Assembly: GCA_038503035.1 (NCBI GenBank)
Contig: JAVSML010000978.1
Coordinates: 427,815 to 491,814 of the forward strand
From: Crocodylus rhombifer
Taxonomy: Eukaryota; Chordata; Crocodylia; Crocodylidae
Direction: 5' to 3'
DNA length: 64,000 nt
The notes beneath the pieces are model-generated. The model was not told the DNA's origin, ran no database searches, and was given only the letters and a program-made list of their open reading frames with translations. Position 1 is the first letter of the stretch. The number at the start of each line of letters is the position of its first letter. This document shows, piece by piece, positions 1-12,654 of the stretch. Made by a program: the position numbers and the translations under genes.

Positions 1-2920
1 TGTAAAGCAGTTAGAGAAAAAATGTTTTGGGGTTGGTTTGGGGGTTTTTTTGGTTTGTTTTTTTTTTCTTCTAATTAAACAAATCTGCAACTATGACTGA
101 ATATACACAGGGAACAAACCTCAGAGCATGAGTGTGTGACTTTTTACAGCAGCCACTTCTCTGCATGTGACCACTTTGTACAAGTGCTGCCAGTTGATGT
201 TCATTGGAAACCCCTTAAATGCTCTCAAATCCTGAATAATATTCACATATATACCACTGAGAAGAAGAAAGATCAAAACTTTAAAATAAAAGATCCTGTC
301 CTTCAATGTGTGATCGGATTAATTAGAGGGACGCTAGTATTGAATTTGTCCCACCTTGTTGGATTTTTAAATAAGGGATGGGAAAAAAATAAAAATGTCT
401 CCAAGGTAGAATGTATAGGTTGCTTGTTTATTAACTTTCAAGCATGTTAGATAATTAAAAAAATAAATTTGACATCTTTGTTCAATTCTTTTTGAACAAC
501 TGCTGACAACTAAAAATGGACTAAAAGAATGAAAGAAAACAAATCCATTTTCAAAGAAGGAAAGAAGACTGGTTCTGGTAGTTACTACCTCAGTCAATTG
601 TCCTTCTTTTCTTAGCAAAGAAGAAATATATAAGTAAAAAGCTATTAAATATCTATAGGTTAATGGAACCATGATCAACTGTCCTAGAGCAATAAATACT
701 GGCTTTTAATTGGCTTTAGATGGGGCCCATCACTACAATTTTCTAGGCAAATGTAGGGTCTAGTTGCATACCCTTTACTCAGGCAGAACTTCAGTTGACT
801 TCACTAGCTGTGAGATTGGGCAATCAGTTTTTGAATGAATGTATTCAGAAACATTTATTTCAGCATGAAACCTGAATGCAAATGCTTAGACCGAGAAAAT
901 TAAATTTCAGGTTAGAAGGAACAGGGAGAAAGGTATTTAAAAAAAAAAATAGTAATTTTCCTCTTAGTTCTCATCTTCATCTGTACAAATGTCACATCCT
1001 TGGCAGGATAGCAGTCTGGCCAGCACAAGAGCAAAATGGTTTTTTTTAAGGGTACTTCATGTCCACAAATTCCATTTTTGTCGTAGATGAAAACAGGCTG
1101 GTCGTACCTTTGTCGTCATTGGAGGAAACAGCAGTGGGCTGGGAGCTTTTTACAGACTGCTCTCATTGATTTAGTTTTGTCAGTCTAACAGCTGCCTTCC
1201 AGCCTGAGTCTCCTTACCAACGTCAGTGCTGTCGTCACTCCAATTCTAAAAGGAAGATAAAGATATCTTTTTTTTTTAAAATAAGTGACCAGCTCCAGAG
1301 GATGAGCGTGTACATAGGATTCTGTCCAGTTAAAATCAGAGCTTTACCTTTTTGTATGAATGGCTCACTAAAATTCAGGTATTGCTGGTGAAGAACAAGA
1401 AAATATCCTATGCATTACATCTTCAGGCAGAAAGAGACATTTTACAGCATTAAAGATTTTTTTCTTTTAAATGCATCTCTTCCCTCCTAAACTACTTTGT
1501 TTGTATGCTCTACTAGAGAGGCAAGTTCAGGAATATTGTTTGTGGAATTTATAGCCCTGATGTATTTGACATTGCTTATGGAAAGATAAAACTAAGGAAC
1601 TAAGTTTATGCAGATGAAGACCTTTCCTGAATTGATTAATTTAGAAAGACTGATATATACTGATATACACATATAGACTACATATTCTTTTAAAATATTA
1701 TACTTTTTTAGAACCTTGCTTTCTAAACAGCCAACATACAATTAGTAAGAAAATTGATAGCGTTCAAAAAGGAAATTTGTATCTCTGCTTTTGTATGAAT
1801 TCAAGTAACAGATGGATATGTAATCTGAATACATTTTAAGTGTTTCATATATAGAAATGGTAGCTAAATTATGTGAAGGGAGAGAAATAGAGTACCATTA
1901 TAGTATTTCAGCTTTTCTTCTAATTTTAAATAGTATTACATACACTTATTTTTAAATGGAGTGGTGAACTGAAAATGCATATGTAACAAAGGGTCAAAGG
2001 AGCATATATGTTTTCACTCATTAAGAAAGTTTTTCTGTATGGAAAAAAGGGTTAGAGTGTTTTGTGCTGTTATGACAAAATGCTCATGCAAACAAAATAT
2101 AGGGGTTTAGCCTTGTTCCCTTGTGGCTCAGTATAAACTCAACAGATAATAGCATGTTAACACAAGTGAGAGCTTATAGGAAATAACAATTATAACAAAG
2201 CATTTCAAGTGTAATTAAGATTTTAAAAGTTTTGTCCAGGGATAATTCCACCTTTATGGAGACCTATTTTTTACTTCTAACTGACTTCAAAAAACAAGAT
2301 TCAATAATCCTTTCATTGTTCTATGCATGTGGTCAAAGTGTCTTTAAGTATCAAGACAAAAACATTTTAGTCCAGATTAAAAGGTGGTGTAATTTTAACC
2401 CTAAATATGTGATAATTTGTACTTTTTGATAAATGTTCCACTTGAGTTGGTAACAGTTTCTTAATTGATTTAGATTTATTTCATTATCAGATTTTTTATG
2501 TGCTTTATTTAATACTTGTACTCATTGCATGTTAGTTTATAAACAGTTAAAATGCATTAAATACGGTTATATGAAGTACTTGCTGACCACTTTACATCTG
2601 AAAAAAATTATGTTTACTTTTTAAGGCTTACTTTTTCAAATGTTTAAGTACTACATATTGTAAAAATATAACCCATCAGTCACTTATCACGATTATTAAT
2701 GGAAAAACTGATTCTGTGGAGGGCTTATATTTTGTCTGTGAATTTGGTGAATGTTAAATTTTGTTTTCCTAATGGTTGCCAGGAAAATTAACCTCCACAA
2801 GTTTGTGTAAAGCTTAGTTCAAGAATCGATTTTAGTCACATTTTAGCTTTGCTAATGTGTAGTTAAACATAGCTGTAATTATCTGCTACTGCAGTTTGAA
2901 AAAAAATAGTTTGAAATAAA
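1..2920. other. AT-rich spacer without recognised genes
   Basis: No frame longer than about 100 codons is present and none resembles a known protein. The sequence is AT-rich with short A and T runs and no recognisable young repeat. The only block that stands out in complexity is at about 1,080-1,260, listed separately. Confidence 0.6.
1080..1258 (-). other. High-complexity block with splice-like signals; candidate conserved element
   Basis: On the minus strand a pyrimidine tract ending in TTTTAG (about 1246-1255) is followed by 28 nt (1218-1245) and then GTAAGG (1212-1217), which is a good acceptor/donor pair. The 28 nt read in one frame as N-W-S-D-D-S-T-D-V. A second donor-like AAGGTACGA lies near 1110-1118. 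The block is less AT-rich and less repetitive than its surroundings. It could be a micro-exon, a conserved non-coding element, or chance. No homolog is recognised. Confidence 0.2.
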
Positions 2921-3442
2921 GCAAGATTAAATTAAATTAAATTGCAGATCAGTGTCTACCTTTTTCTGCATGTACAATGGGAGCAAAAAGGACATACAGT
3001 ATTTTATTGTTGATTTTCTTGCAAAGTTTGTTTTGAATCGTATTGAATTCAGTGGGAGCTCTACATGTGGAAAAATGAGAAGCATCTTAATTAGAGGTCA
3101 AAATCTTTGGTTCACAGATGCAGTGGATGATATTACAGACTCTAGACCTAACTCTGTGAAGCCCTATTTACTGGTGAACTATATTTACATATGTTGAAAT
3201 CAGTGAGAATTCTTGCATGTGTGAGGTTTTATGATCTTGCCTGACTAAGAATCTAAGAATTGGATCCATCTTGATCTGCAGGGATCCTGATTTTCTGTGA
3301 TTAAAAAAAAAAGATCTCCAATTTTCAAATTTAAAAAAAGGAACCCAAAAGCCACATTTTTCCATGATAAAAATGAAACACCACTAATATATCTATATTA
3401 GATAGATGCACTGATCTGCCATTAAATTTAATTTAATCTTGC
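2921..3442. repeat. Inverted-repeat pair (34-nt arms, 454-nt spacer), possible MITE
   Basis: The arm at 2921-2954 is repeated in reverse complement at 3409-3442 with 32 of 34 positions matching. The arms begin GCAAGATTAAATTAAATT and end GCAGATCAGTG, and the match weakly continues outward through an A-rich stretch. The 454-nt interior has no coding capacity. Two such arms at this spacing fit terminal inverted repeats of a small non-autonomous DNA transposon. No target duplication could be fixed because the arms sit in AT-rich sequence. Confidence 0.5.
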
Positions 3443-4094
3443 TTTTTTTCAAGGAAAGAAGAGTCTGTCGTTCCATTGTAGGAAAACTCCTTTGATTAGC
3501 TATTGAGTATTGCAGCATTTACTTCACACTGCTTCAGTATCCTCTTTTACTGCAGAGTACTTTATTATTAATTGATTTATAAATGAAGCCCTTCGTAATT
3601 GATTGAACTCTGAAATACTCATTGGTTTATATTTTTCAAGAGTTTTTTCCCTATTAAAAGTAGTATTTTTTCTTTGCATGTGTGCCCCCTAAATAAGATT
3701 TGATTACAGTCTTGGTTTCTTTTCCCCCACAGATGGTTGCATTTCTGACATTGATTATATTGTAAACTCTTTGGAACATAGACCTTAGGCTTGCATGTGG
3801 CGTCCTGCTCTACAAATAACAAAGTACAGTGATTAAATTTATCTTGTTTGTAAAGTTCTTTGTAACCCTCTGCAATATTAAGTGCTGTATGATGTATGAA
3901 GTTGGTAGTGATTTAGTTTTGCTGCTCAAGCGAGAATTTAAAATTTTATTTCAATCTTGGTGAGTTATGCAGTCTAATGGACACATCTCAGTTTCATGTT
4001 CAGCTTTTGAAATGCTAAAAGTTAGTAGTTTCTCAGCATTCATACAAAAGAGAGCTTAAAATAAAATAAAGGCTTCAGTTCAGCAAGGTATGTT
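3443..4094. other. AT-rich spacer
   Basis: No gene is seen. Around 3765-3800 the string attgtaaactctttgg resembles the tail of common ancient amniote repeats, but it is too short to assign. Confidence 0.4.
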
Positions 4095-4480
4095 AGTGCA
4101 AAGAATCACAGAAAATAGGGAAGGACAGGACTTGGTAGGTCTCCTAGGCTACTCTTTGACCCCAGGACATGATCAGCTACACTCAAACCATTTCCTTAAA
4201 TATTTGTCTAATATGATCTTGAAAACCTCAAGTGATGAAGGCTCCAAATTTGGTTAGTAATGAACTATTCTGACCAAAAGATTTTCCTGATTTTATCCAA
4301 CTGAAATTTCCCATGTTTAAACATGATGAATTTCTTTGAGCTCTATGGCTATACTTACATGTTTTATGTCACACATGCTTAATCACCTGGCATTATCCTT
4401 AATCATATCAATGCCGTGCATCATGAGTATTCCAAAGTACAGTCAGTAGTAAGATCCTCTTTGGAGCCCTTCACAGTACA
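4095..4480 (-). mobile_element. Ancient CR1/L3-type LINE 3' fragment
   Basis: The block starts with a degenerate antisense CR1 tail (aatcacagaaaatagggaaggacagg, read in pieces). It continues with the layout typical of antisense CR1 C-terminal sequence, including cttgaaaacctcaagtgatgaaggctcc and a region like 'gaaagtttttcctaatgtccaacctaaa'. It is strongly diverged and has no open frame, so it is an old insertion. Confidence 0.5.
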
Positions 4481-5282
4481 CTATAACCACATGTGGAAGA
4501 GACAGAGAGAATGAAGTTCAAAGTTTCTAGCAAGGGACAATGAATTGTTACAGCATTTAATCTGTCTACAGTTAAGGGATTTAAAGGTCCCCAGTGCCTC
4601 ACAAGATCATGCTCCATGCTAATAAATTGTTGCATGCTTTTATAGTTGCATATGAATTTTCTAAATAATAAAGTAACAGGGGAGTTTAGATTCCTGATTT
4701 CCCCCACCCCTCTGTTGGAAAACCCAGACTAAATATTGGATGAATCTTTGCTGTTTGAGGTCCCTGTGTTAATGCTTGGATTAGTGAAATGGTAGTTTAA
4801 TTCAGAAGCAATGTTTTTCAGGCCAATTATTCAGTGGGAATGTTGACCTGAGCAATAACACCACATTATATATAATTCAAATCAAATACATCTCTGACCA
4901 AAATTTTTTAGGGCAGTGTTTATTTTCTTCCCAGAAATTGTGGCAATATTTGGTTTTAGCCCATCTTGCGGCAACCTTGCATTGCTTAAGTTACCACTGG
5001 TTGTTGAATATAGCCCAAGTGTTATCCCATTGTGTAAACAACTCCTTAAGGCATAAATCCTCAGCCCTGTACATAAGCCGAGTAACTGAACAGGGTAGTT
5101 TCCTCAAAGGATGGAATACTCTCTTGCCTATACTGGGATGTGGCTATGGAGCAAAAGTTATGGTCACTCTGGAGCCCTGAGGCCGCACTAGTCATTTCTT
5201 ATTTAGAAGTATTTTTTGGCCCTTTATCCCTGACCCTTTTCTTGTTGTATAATAACACTGTACCTGGTTTGCAGATAGAAAG
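4481..5282. other. Spacer
   Basis: No gene or repeat is confidently recognised. The small reading frames on both strands lack known motifs. Confidence 0.4.
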
Positions 5283-5760
5283 GTAAAGGTTTCTCTCACT
5301 TTATACAGGTTCTGTATGTGCAAATTTGCTTTTATGCAATAACCCTTTTTATACCAAAAATTCATTATATGTGAAGTAAATTTACTCATATGTGATTGGT
5401 GTGGTGGGAGCCCACAGTCAGCTGCTTTCTGTGGTGCATTGTGGGAGTGACATGCACCAAAATTCAGTCTCCTGTGTGGATCTGTGCTCCTCGCTCGTTG
5501 TCTGCCACGTGTTTCTGTAGTTGCCATCTCCATTATGGTAACATTCACCTCCACCCTGTGCTTGTGTGTACTGTCTGCTGTTGGTGAGTACCAAAATTGT
5601 CTAGTAAAAGTGGTAGAAATGGATCTGGGGGTCAGTACAGTTGAGGTCTTGGAACATATCCCTATTTGTTACATTGTAAAATGGGTTCCCTTTATGTGAA
5701 TTAGAGTTATGCGCCATTTTCCAGGAACTCATGTACAGCATAAAGCAAGGGAAACCTATA
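5283..5760. mobile_element. Tigger/mariner-like non-autonomous DNA transposon
   Basis: The left end (from 5283) reads TAAAGGTTTCTCTCACTTTATAC. The reverse complement of the right end (to 5760) reads TATAGGTTTCCCTTGCTTTATGC, which gives terminal inverted repeats of about 22 nt with a few differences, bounded by TA. The inner right side (ttatgtgaattagagttatgcgcc) is of the kind seen next to pogo/Tigger termini. The interior of about 430 nt has no transposase frame, so this is a deletion derivative or MITE. The assignment to the pogo/Tigger group rests on terminal sequence style only. Confidence 0.55.
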
Positions 5761-8457
5761 CTCTGCCCAAGTGGAGGAGGAACAGCTTGTCAACAATGCT
5801 GTGTTGACACAAGTAAATGCTTTTTCCTCTGAACATTCAAACTGGGCACGTGCACTTACAGCCAGCTGGTTCTCTGGTTGTGAATCAATAGGGCTTATGG
5901 GTACATTGGCACCAACATTCTCAGGAACTAGTTTTCTTATGAAGTAGAAAGTGTCCTAACACACCATAGTATTACTCAATAATTCTCCTATATAGTCCGA
6001 TTCCTAATAAACACCTAATTTAATTTTTGGGTGATTTTTTTTTTTTATTGTTAACTTTTTCAAGACTGTCCTATTCTGCTTTTATATCCAAATACAGACC
6101 TATTATTGATTTGATTTTTCCCCCTCTGCCCCCTAGTATAGGGTCAAGGTGCCTGTTTTTAGTGATGCAAGGCTTTGGTAGACAGGGTTTGGGTCTGTTT
6201 ACATCCTAGCGAAACCATTAGTGTTGTGGGTGGTGGGTTTTAAGATTTTGGTTTTGGCACATCTCTGGTCTGATTGCATTTCTACTAAGATAATGTTTTC
6301 CCAGCAAAGGGAGGGACTGCTGTAACTTGGCAAAAGCAGCTTCCTTCATTCGTATTGACTTGCTTTCTGGGTTGGCTCAGTGGAGACCGGATTGGAAGCA
6401 GACAGTGTTAGTCTTACAACAGGAATGAAAGTAGGAGAAAATTACAGATCACCTGCTTGTTTTGTGCCCTCTTATTTCCCTACATGCTGTTGTAAAGGCA
6501 GGTTAAAATGTTATGTTAAAGGAGGTTGGCAAAATGATGGAGAGAGGTGCTTAATGGTGAAAGGAGAGCCAAATTTCAGTTCATTGCTGAGTGTGCTTCT
6601 GGAGTGCTGGTGTTTGGATTAACTCTTTATATAGCTACATTGGCAACCTGATGTCATGTATAGAGCACCTCTCCCATGTGTTTTGTTTGAATCTCCCCCA
6701 TTCCCCGAAAAAGGTCAAATGAAGATTTGTTCTGAACAATCCACAAATTTAGTTGCTGCTAGTCATAGAGGCAGTGTATATCTTGTGGGGTGTAGTCTAA
6801 TCTCCAGTAAGGCTAGCAAGGAAAGACCTTTTTTTCCAAAATTTATTATCCATTTCCTTTCTCTCCTTTTGTTTTGATAAGCTTGCATCTGTCTCTCACA
6901 CACATATGTGTACACACAATCATTGTAAGATTCTTCTGTTGTGAATTCTCTTTACTTTTTATGAGCGGTCATTTACATCAGTTCACAAGTGATATGCTTG
7001 GGAACTGCTGGGCCAATCTGTTGTTATTAGAGGGTATGTACAGACATCTACCCATCTGTGCAGATGTCTGGAGGGGTTTAAGTCAGGCCAGAATGGTGGG
7101 CTGGATGGGTCTAAGTCAGTTCTGAGTAGGGGTGAACAGGTAAACCCGACCCAGCAAACACATGCACAGGTTTGGAGTTTAGCTCTGGGGGCAGGAAAAC
7201 CCAACCGCTTGCCCCAGCCCTGGGGATGTTCTTTTCCTACCTCTGCAACCTTGACCAGGCTATTTTGAGTCCCCTGATGCCCTCCCCTCCCCTCCCCTCC
7301 CCCCCCAGGATGGAAAACCTGCTCTGCACCCACCGGTTCCCCCGCTTTCCTGATCCTGCTGTGCAGTGGTAGTCTGGGTGTGGCAAACGCTTGTGCACAC
7401 CCAGAGTGCCTGCTGACACCAATCATGATTCAAGGCTTATTTTACTAGTCTCAAGGACCTTAATCTATTTAGGCTCAAGGAACTTCTTAGAAAAATACTA
7501 GCTCTTTAGCTTTTGTTTGGTTTCATTGGGTTGTTTTGACTATGGAAAAAGAATAGATCAGTTTTTCTACTGCTAGGAATTCAGACCACAGCAGATCAGA
7601 TTGTTTGTTTTTTGACATTATAGATTCCTTTCTGAACTCTGCATTTCTCCTATGAATTGTGTGTAGGTGTTTGTGCACCTAACATGGTGCTGTGGCATGT
7701 TGGAGAATTGCTGTCCTAAGCATTATATGCATGCATGAAAAAGTTAATTAATGCCCCAGACAACTTCCATTGCTCTAAACAGTTCAATTTAAAAACTCCA
7801 CATTTATGGTATTCAAATATTTTAAGGAACAAATAATATTTTCTTTGTTGATTCACTGTGTATCATATGACTATTGCATACCTTCTGTTTGCAAAATTTT
7901 TGCAGAAGGTATGTTAAGGTAATATACACATCCTGATGGTTTATAATAATCCTTCTACAATTGTGCTCTGAGTGCTTCAATGATAACAGTTTTGAAATAA
8001 TTTTACTATGTAAAATGAGGGTGTTTTAAATGCTTCAGGCTTGATGTGTAGACTGCTTTTGGAATCTCAGCCTGCCATTTCTTTATAGAAAAATAGCTAC
8101 AGCAGTATCCCATACCAGGTTCATTCTTGCAGACATTGCCAATGAGAAAGGAAACTGTTTGTAGCAGAGTCCCTATGAAATGACATATACCAAAGCATAC
8201 AGGCCTGAAGAAAATACTGTATCTTCTCATAATATGCCCCCAGAATATAACACATGCCTTATTTTGAAAGGCAAAAATGAAGAAAAAATATTTTTCAGCA
8301 TTATGGCTACATAGAGAAGGGACAACCTAACTGCAGCTCATGCATGCTCTCTTCCTGCTTAACTAAAGCTGAAACCCTAATTGCTGCTGCAGACTGGTCT
8401 CCATAGGTGGATGTATGATTTTGAAAAGAGGTAGAGTATCCGAGGTTGTGAAACATG
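5761..8457. other. Spacer with a C-rich patch
   Basis: This is mostly AT-rich. At 7030-7430 it becomes GC-richer and includes a (CCCCT)n-like run at about 7279-7308. The frames there, up to 147 codons on the minus strand, are low in complexity (Pro/Gly/Ser-rich) and look like chance readings. No host exon is recognised. Confidence 0.4.
7279..7308. repeat. (CCCCT)n simple repeat
   Basis: Several consecutive cccct units end in a homopolymeric C run. Confidence 0.7.
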
Positions 8458-8765
8458 AATGCTCAGTAGGTGGAAAAATTGCCAGAATAAAGGTAAGTTT
8501 TGATTACTGTTGGAGGGAAGACAGGAAGCCATTAAGGCAACTGACATCCTCAGCTGCCTAAATAGCAGTACCACAGCAGTGGGACTCTGATTTTCTGACT
8601 GGGATAGAAACACTGTGCTTTGATTCCTGCTCCAGAGAGCAACTGCTGTGGTGCTGCTATTCAGGCAGCTGAGGAAGTCAATTGCCTTAATGGCTTATTG
8701 TCTTCCCTCCAAAGGTAATCAAAACTTACTTTTTTTCTGGCAGTTTTTCCACCTACTAAGCATTC
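8458..8765. repeat. Large fold-back: 124-bp inverted repeat with 59-nt loop
   Basis: The arm at 8458-8581 matches the reverse complement of 8641-8765 with about 12 differences (roughly 90% identity). The loop contains a 19-nt string (8588-8606, tgattttctgactgggata) that occurs again exactly at 8794-8812, just outside the right arm. There is no coding capacity. It may be a palindromic MITE; small palindromic elements are known from crocodilians, but no family name can be assigned from sequence alone. A (TA)n run follows at 8770-8780. Confidence 0.75.
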
Positions 8766-8995
8766 TTGTTATATATATATGAAGTGGGGACGTTGATTTT
8801 CTGACTGGGATAAATATATATACGCACCCCAATTTTTTTTGGGGGGGAGGGCAGGCATACATTGCATGTGAGAACATATGGTAGTTATTGTTATCATTGC
8901 CTCAGGGTAGTAATACCAGTGGTTGAAGCTACCAGAGCAAGACATAACAGAAAGACTTCATATGGTAGTTTTTGGCATAAAAGAAATAACAGTAG

Positions 8996-10668
8996 TTTCA
9001 TAGTTTCTAGGGTTGGAAGGGACCTGAGCAGATCATCTAGTCCAACCCCCTGCCATGGCAGGAAAGAGTACTGGGGTCAAATGACCCCAGCAAGATGTTC
9101 ATCTAACCTCCTCTTAAACACCCCCGGGGCAGAAGCCTGCACCACTTCTCTTGGAAGTTGGTTCCAGACCCTAGCCGCCCTGGCCGTGAAGTAGCGCCTC
9201 CTGATATCTAGCTTAAACCTTCCCTCTGCCAGCTTGTGACCGTTATTCCTGGTTACTCCTGGCGGTGCTCGGGGGAACAGTGACTCCCCCAGTGCCTGCT
9301 GATCCCCCCTGACTAGTTTATAACAGGCCACAAGATCCCCCCTCAGCCTTCTCTTTTGGAGGCTGAACAGGTTCAGGTCCTGTAGCCTCTCCTCATAGGG
9401 CCTGCCCTGTTGTCCCCTGATCATACGAGTGGCCCTCCTCTGGACCCTCTCCATGCTGTTGACATCCCTCCTGAAATGTGGCGCCCAAATCTGGACGCAG
9501 TACTCCAGCTGCAGCCTGACCAGTGCCGCATAGAGGGGGATGATTGCCTCTTTGGACCTGCTCAAGATGCATCTGTGGATGCATGCCAAGGTGCGGTTGG
9601 CCTTCCTAACTGCCTCTCCACACTGCCGGCCCATGTTCATCTTGGAGTCAATGATGACCCCCAGATCCTTTTCTGCCTCCGTGCTGACAAGAGGGGAGTT
9701 CCCTAACCTGTAGGTATTGTGCCGGTTGTTCCTCTTGAGGTGCATCACCTTGCATTTGTCTGTGTTGAAACCCATCCTATTCTCGTCCGCCCACCCTTGT
9801 AACCTGTCTAGGTCTGATTGTAGCCTGTTGCATCCTTCCAGTGTGCCCACGTCCCCCCACATCTTAGTGTCATCAGCAAATGTGAACAGGGTGCTTTTTA
9901 CCCCCTCGTCCAAATCACTCATGAAGATGTTGAACAGTGCGGACCCGAGGACCGAGCCCTGGGAGACCCCACTGCCCACGTCCTTCCAGGTTGAGAAGGA
10001 CCCATCCACTACCACCCTCTGGGTGCGGCCCTCCAGCCAGTTGGCGACCCATTTGACTGTGTGGGTGTCTACACCACAGCCCCCCAGTTTCTTAATGAGA
10101 ACAGGGTGAGAGACAGTGTCAAAAGCCTTCCAGAAGTCCAGGAAGACTATATCCACTGCTACCCCTGCATCTAATGATCTGGTGATCTGATCGTAAAAGG
10201 CCACCAGGTTGGTCTGACAGGACCTGCCACTGATGAACCCATGTTGGTTGCCCCTAAGCATGCAGTCCCCTGCTGGCCCCTCCTGGTTGTGTGCCAGCAT
10301 AATTTTCTCGAACAGCTTGCCTAGGATCGAGGTAAGACTAACCGGCCTATAGTTTCCCAGGTCCTCCTTCCTGCCTTTTTTGAAGATGGGGACCACGTTG
10401 GCCCTCTTCCGGTCCTCCGGTACCTCACCAGAGCACCACGAGTGCTCGTAAAGTTGTGCCAGGGGACTGGCAATGACCTCGGCCAGTTCCTTTAGAACTC
10501 TAGGGTGGAGATCATCCGGACTGGCTGACTTGAATATGTCCAACCCCTCCAGAAGCTCCCTAACTAAATCCTCGCTAACCCGTGGCCCAGGTGTGCCTCC
10601 TCCGGGGCCCGAGGGGGGCCCAGCAGGGAGGTGGCTGTTCTGGTCCCTACTTAGGAAGATGGAGGCAA
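8996..10668 (-). mobile_element. CR1 LINE, 5'-truncated, well preserved
   Basis: This is an antisense copy. The 3' tail lies at the left end (tttcatagtttctagggttggaagggacc) and the truncated 5' end at the right. A 5-bp target duplication agtag occurs at 8991-8995 and 10669-10673, so the element ends exactly at tggaggcaa. It retains the linker before the reverse transcriptase, the full RT, the C-terminal region and a short 3' UTR. The long open frame makes it one of the youngest CR1 copies in the window. Its inferred 5' start nucleotide is the same as that of the CR1 at 47388-49032. Confidence 0.95.
9077..10668 (-). pseudogene. CR1 ORF2 fragment: reverse transcriptase and C-terminal region
   Basis: The frame is open for about 530 codons, from the truncation point to a stop at 9077-9079. 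It has no true start: the first in-frame TTG at 10541-10543 is not a credible initiator. Counting from there, visible RT landmarks are VPIFKKG (about residue 51), RPVSLTSI (about 66), LDFWKAFDTVSHPV (about 136), QGSVLGS (about 198) and the catalytic FADD (about 223). Arg-rich C-terminal CR1 motifs follow (RRATRMIRG, RPYEERL, NLFSLQKRR). In intact CR1 elements this region makes cDNA by target-primed reverse transcription. The endonuclease half is missing, so it cannot act alone. Confidence 0.9.
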
Positions 10669-10673
10669 AGTAG

Positions 10674-12654
10674 AATAAAGTTAAAACAAAATAGCCATAT
10701 CTAAAATATTTTGACTCTCATGCTAACATTTATGCAGAAGTACAAAAAGTAAATCACTATTTTTGATAATTTATAAGTGCAAGTGGCATGATTACTACTA
10801 AATGATAGCTCATAAACTATAGTAACCTAAAGATTCTAGACAAATGTTAGCAGATCAGGTAACGTGAATAAGAAAAATGCAGTGGATGGGTAAATATGTT
10901 TGTGTAAGTTGTGATCACATGCTAGGAGAGTTTGTTGACAGTATCATAAACTGGTAGTACTGTGCAAATGTGTCTCCCATCTGGCTATGTGATAGGTTTG
11001 GGGAAAAGTTAGACATAACATAAATATCGATATTTTAGTCTTCTATGCCCCAATCAGACATTTAAGACCAAATTCTCATATGGTGACAATTGCCATTTTT
11101 CATGACTAAACCTGAGCTCCAACTTCAGTAAACTAACATAGCTACTTAATGCAATCTAACTCATCTATTTAATCTGCTAGGAGCCCTCGGGAAGATGAAA
11201 AGATATTACTTTTCATACATTCATGTTATATTTCTAGATGGAAGGAAATGGAAAAACATTCAGGAAGGATACCTATGAATTAGATTCCTGAGTAGATAAA
11301 CCAGAGTGGGAGTAACATGGTTCAATATAGTCTGATTTACTTTTCTTTAAGATCACAGTAATGTTCTAATTTTATTTAATACAAATGTTAATAGCTGGGG
11401 CAAAAAAAGCATTTAAAATCCTGCAGATCTTTATAGAAAATGCTTCAAAAAGAAAATGCTAGTCAAGATTTTTAAAATCTGGAACCTTAGTTTGGACATG
11501 GTGTTTGAAAGTGCTGGATTTTGGCTCATATGAAAATTCTGATGTTTGACATTTACTGTTTCATGTTACATGAAGAAGGCTGTCAGAAAGCAAATGTGGG
11601 AAAACAGGGGGCAAGAATATTCATTGTTCTTATTTCTTTATTCTGTTGACTTATTTATTTCCTCCAGATAGTGAAGCCTTGCTGAGTTTTTTTGGTTTTG
11701 CGTTTTTGTGCATGTCTGTTTGTTTTATTTAATGTCAGTGAAAAAAATTTGAAAATGTCACGTTTGCTCAATGTGCATGCAGCATAGGCAGAGGTGCTTT
11801 GAACGTATGTGTGTTCTGAGCAGTAAGCTCTCTGTGCACCCTCAATCCATCTTGCATCTCCTACTGTTATTGTTTTCAGCACTTGTGAATGAACTTGTTA
11901 TTTCTGATTTGTGTGTTCTGCTTGTGCATTTCTTGAAATATAACCGCCTGCTCTGGATGCTGGTGCTGCAGGAAGTTAAGGGGCAGGCCTTGAGAGGGTA
12001 GATTGAAGATGCAGTCTGCAAATTTGGAGCTTTAGAGTAGACATTTGCTTTATCTCATTTGTTCCTTCACTGGAAGGCCACCCTGCTTCCATTCTAAATA
12101 GTGAGGGATCCACTGTGTTGTCATCCTCTTAGGCCTATGAATGCAAGAGATAAGATGTTAGGGCTGAATCTTTGGTATAAAAGATAAATTTACTTGCTAA
12201 ATTGTTTGTATTAGGTTATATTGAAGATGAGGAGAAATGACTGGAAATGGGCCCTATTGGGAATAATGAGTAAAGACTTAGAGGTTCATGACCGAGGTGT
12301 GTGAGAAAACATCTCTTTGCTTTGTTCTGAAGGCGAGGAATGAAAATAACATTTTCTCTAAAAAGTTGTCTCTATCAGGTGTCCTAAGCTCTTCCCACAA
12401 CTTGGTTTCTTTAACAGGCAGCTTGCCAATGTGTGTTAACAAGTGCGCTCTAATTAGCAATTATAGGTGTGTTCAGAAAGGAAGAATGAAAGAATATGAA
12501 GACTGGTTAAAACAAGCTTTTCAGTGCTTCAGGTTTCTTCTTGTTTTTGTCAGTGTCACAGGAGGCAACTTTATTTAAAGATGAGGGACCATTTGTAAGA
12601 CCGTTCAGAAAGTTGGTTGAATTTATCTATCTGCAGTGTGTAACCGCAGACTAA
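10674..12654. other. AT-rich spacer
   Basis: No gene, repeat family or strong secondary structure is recognised. Confidence 0.4.
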
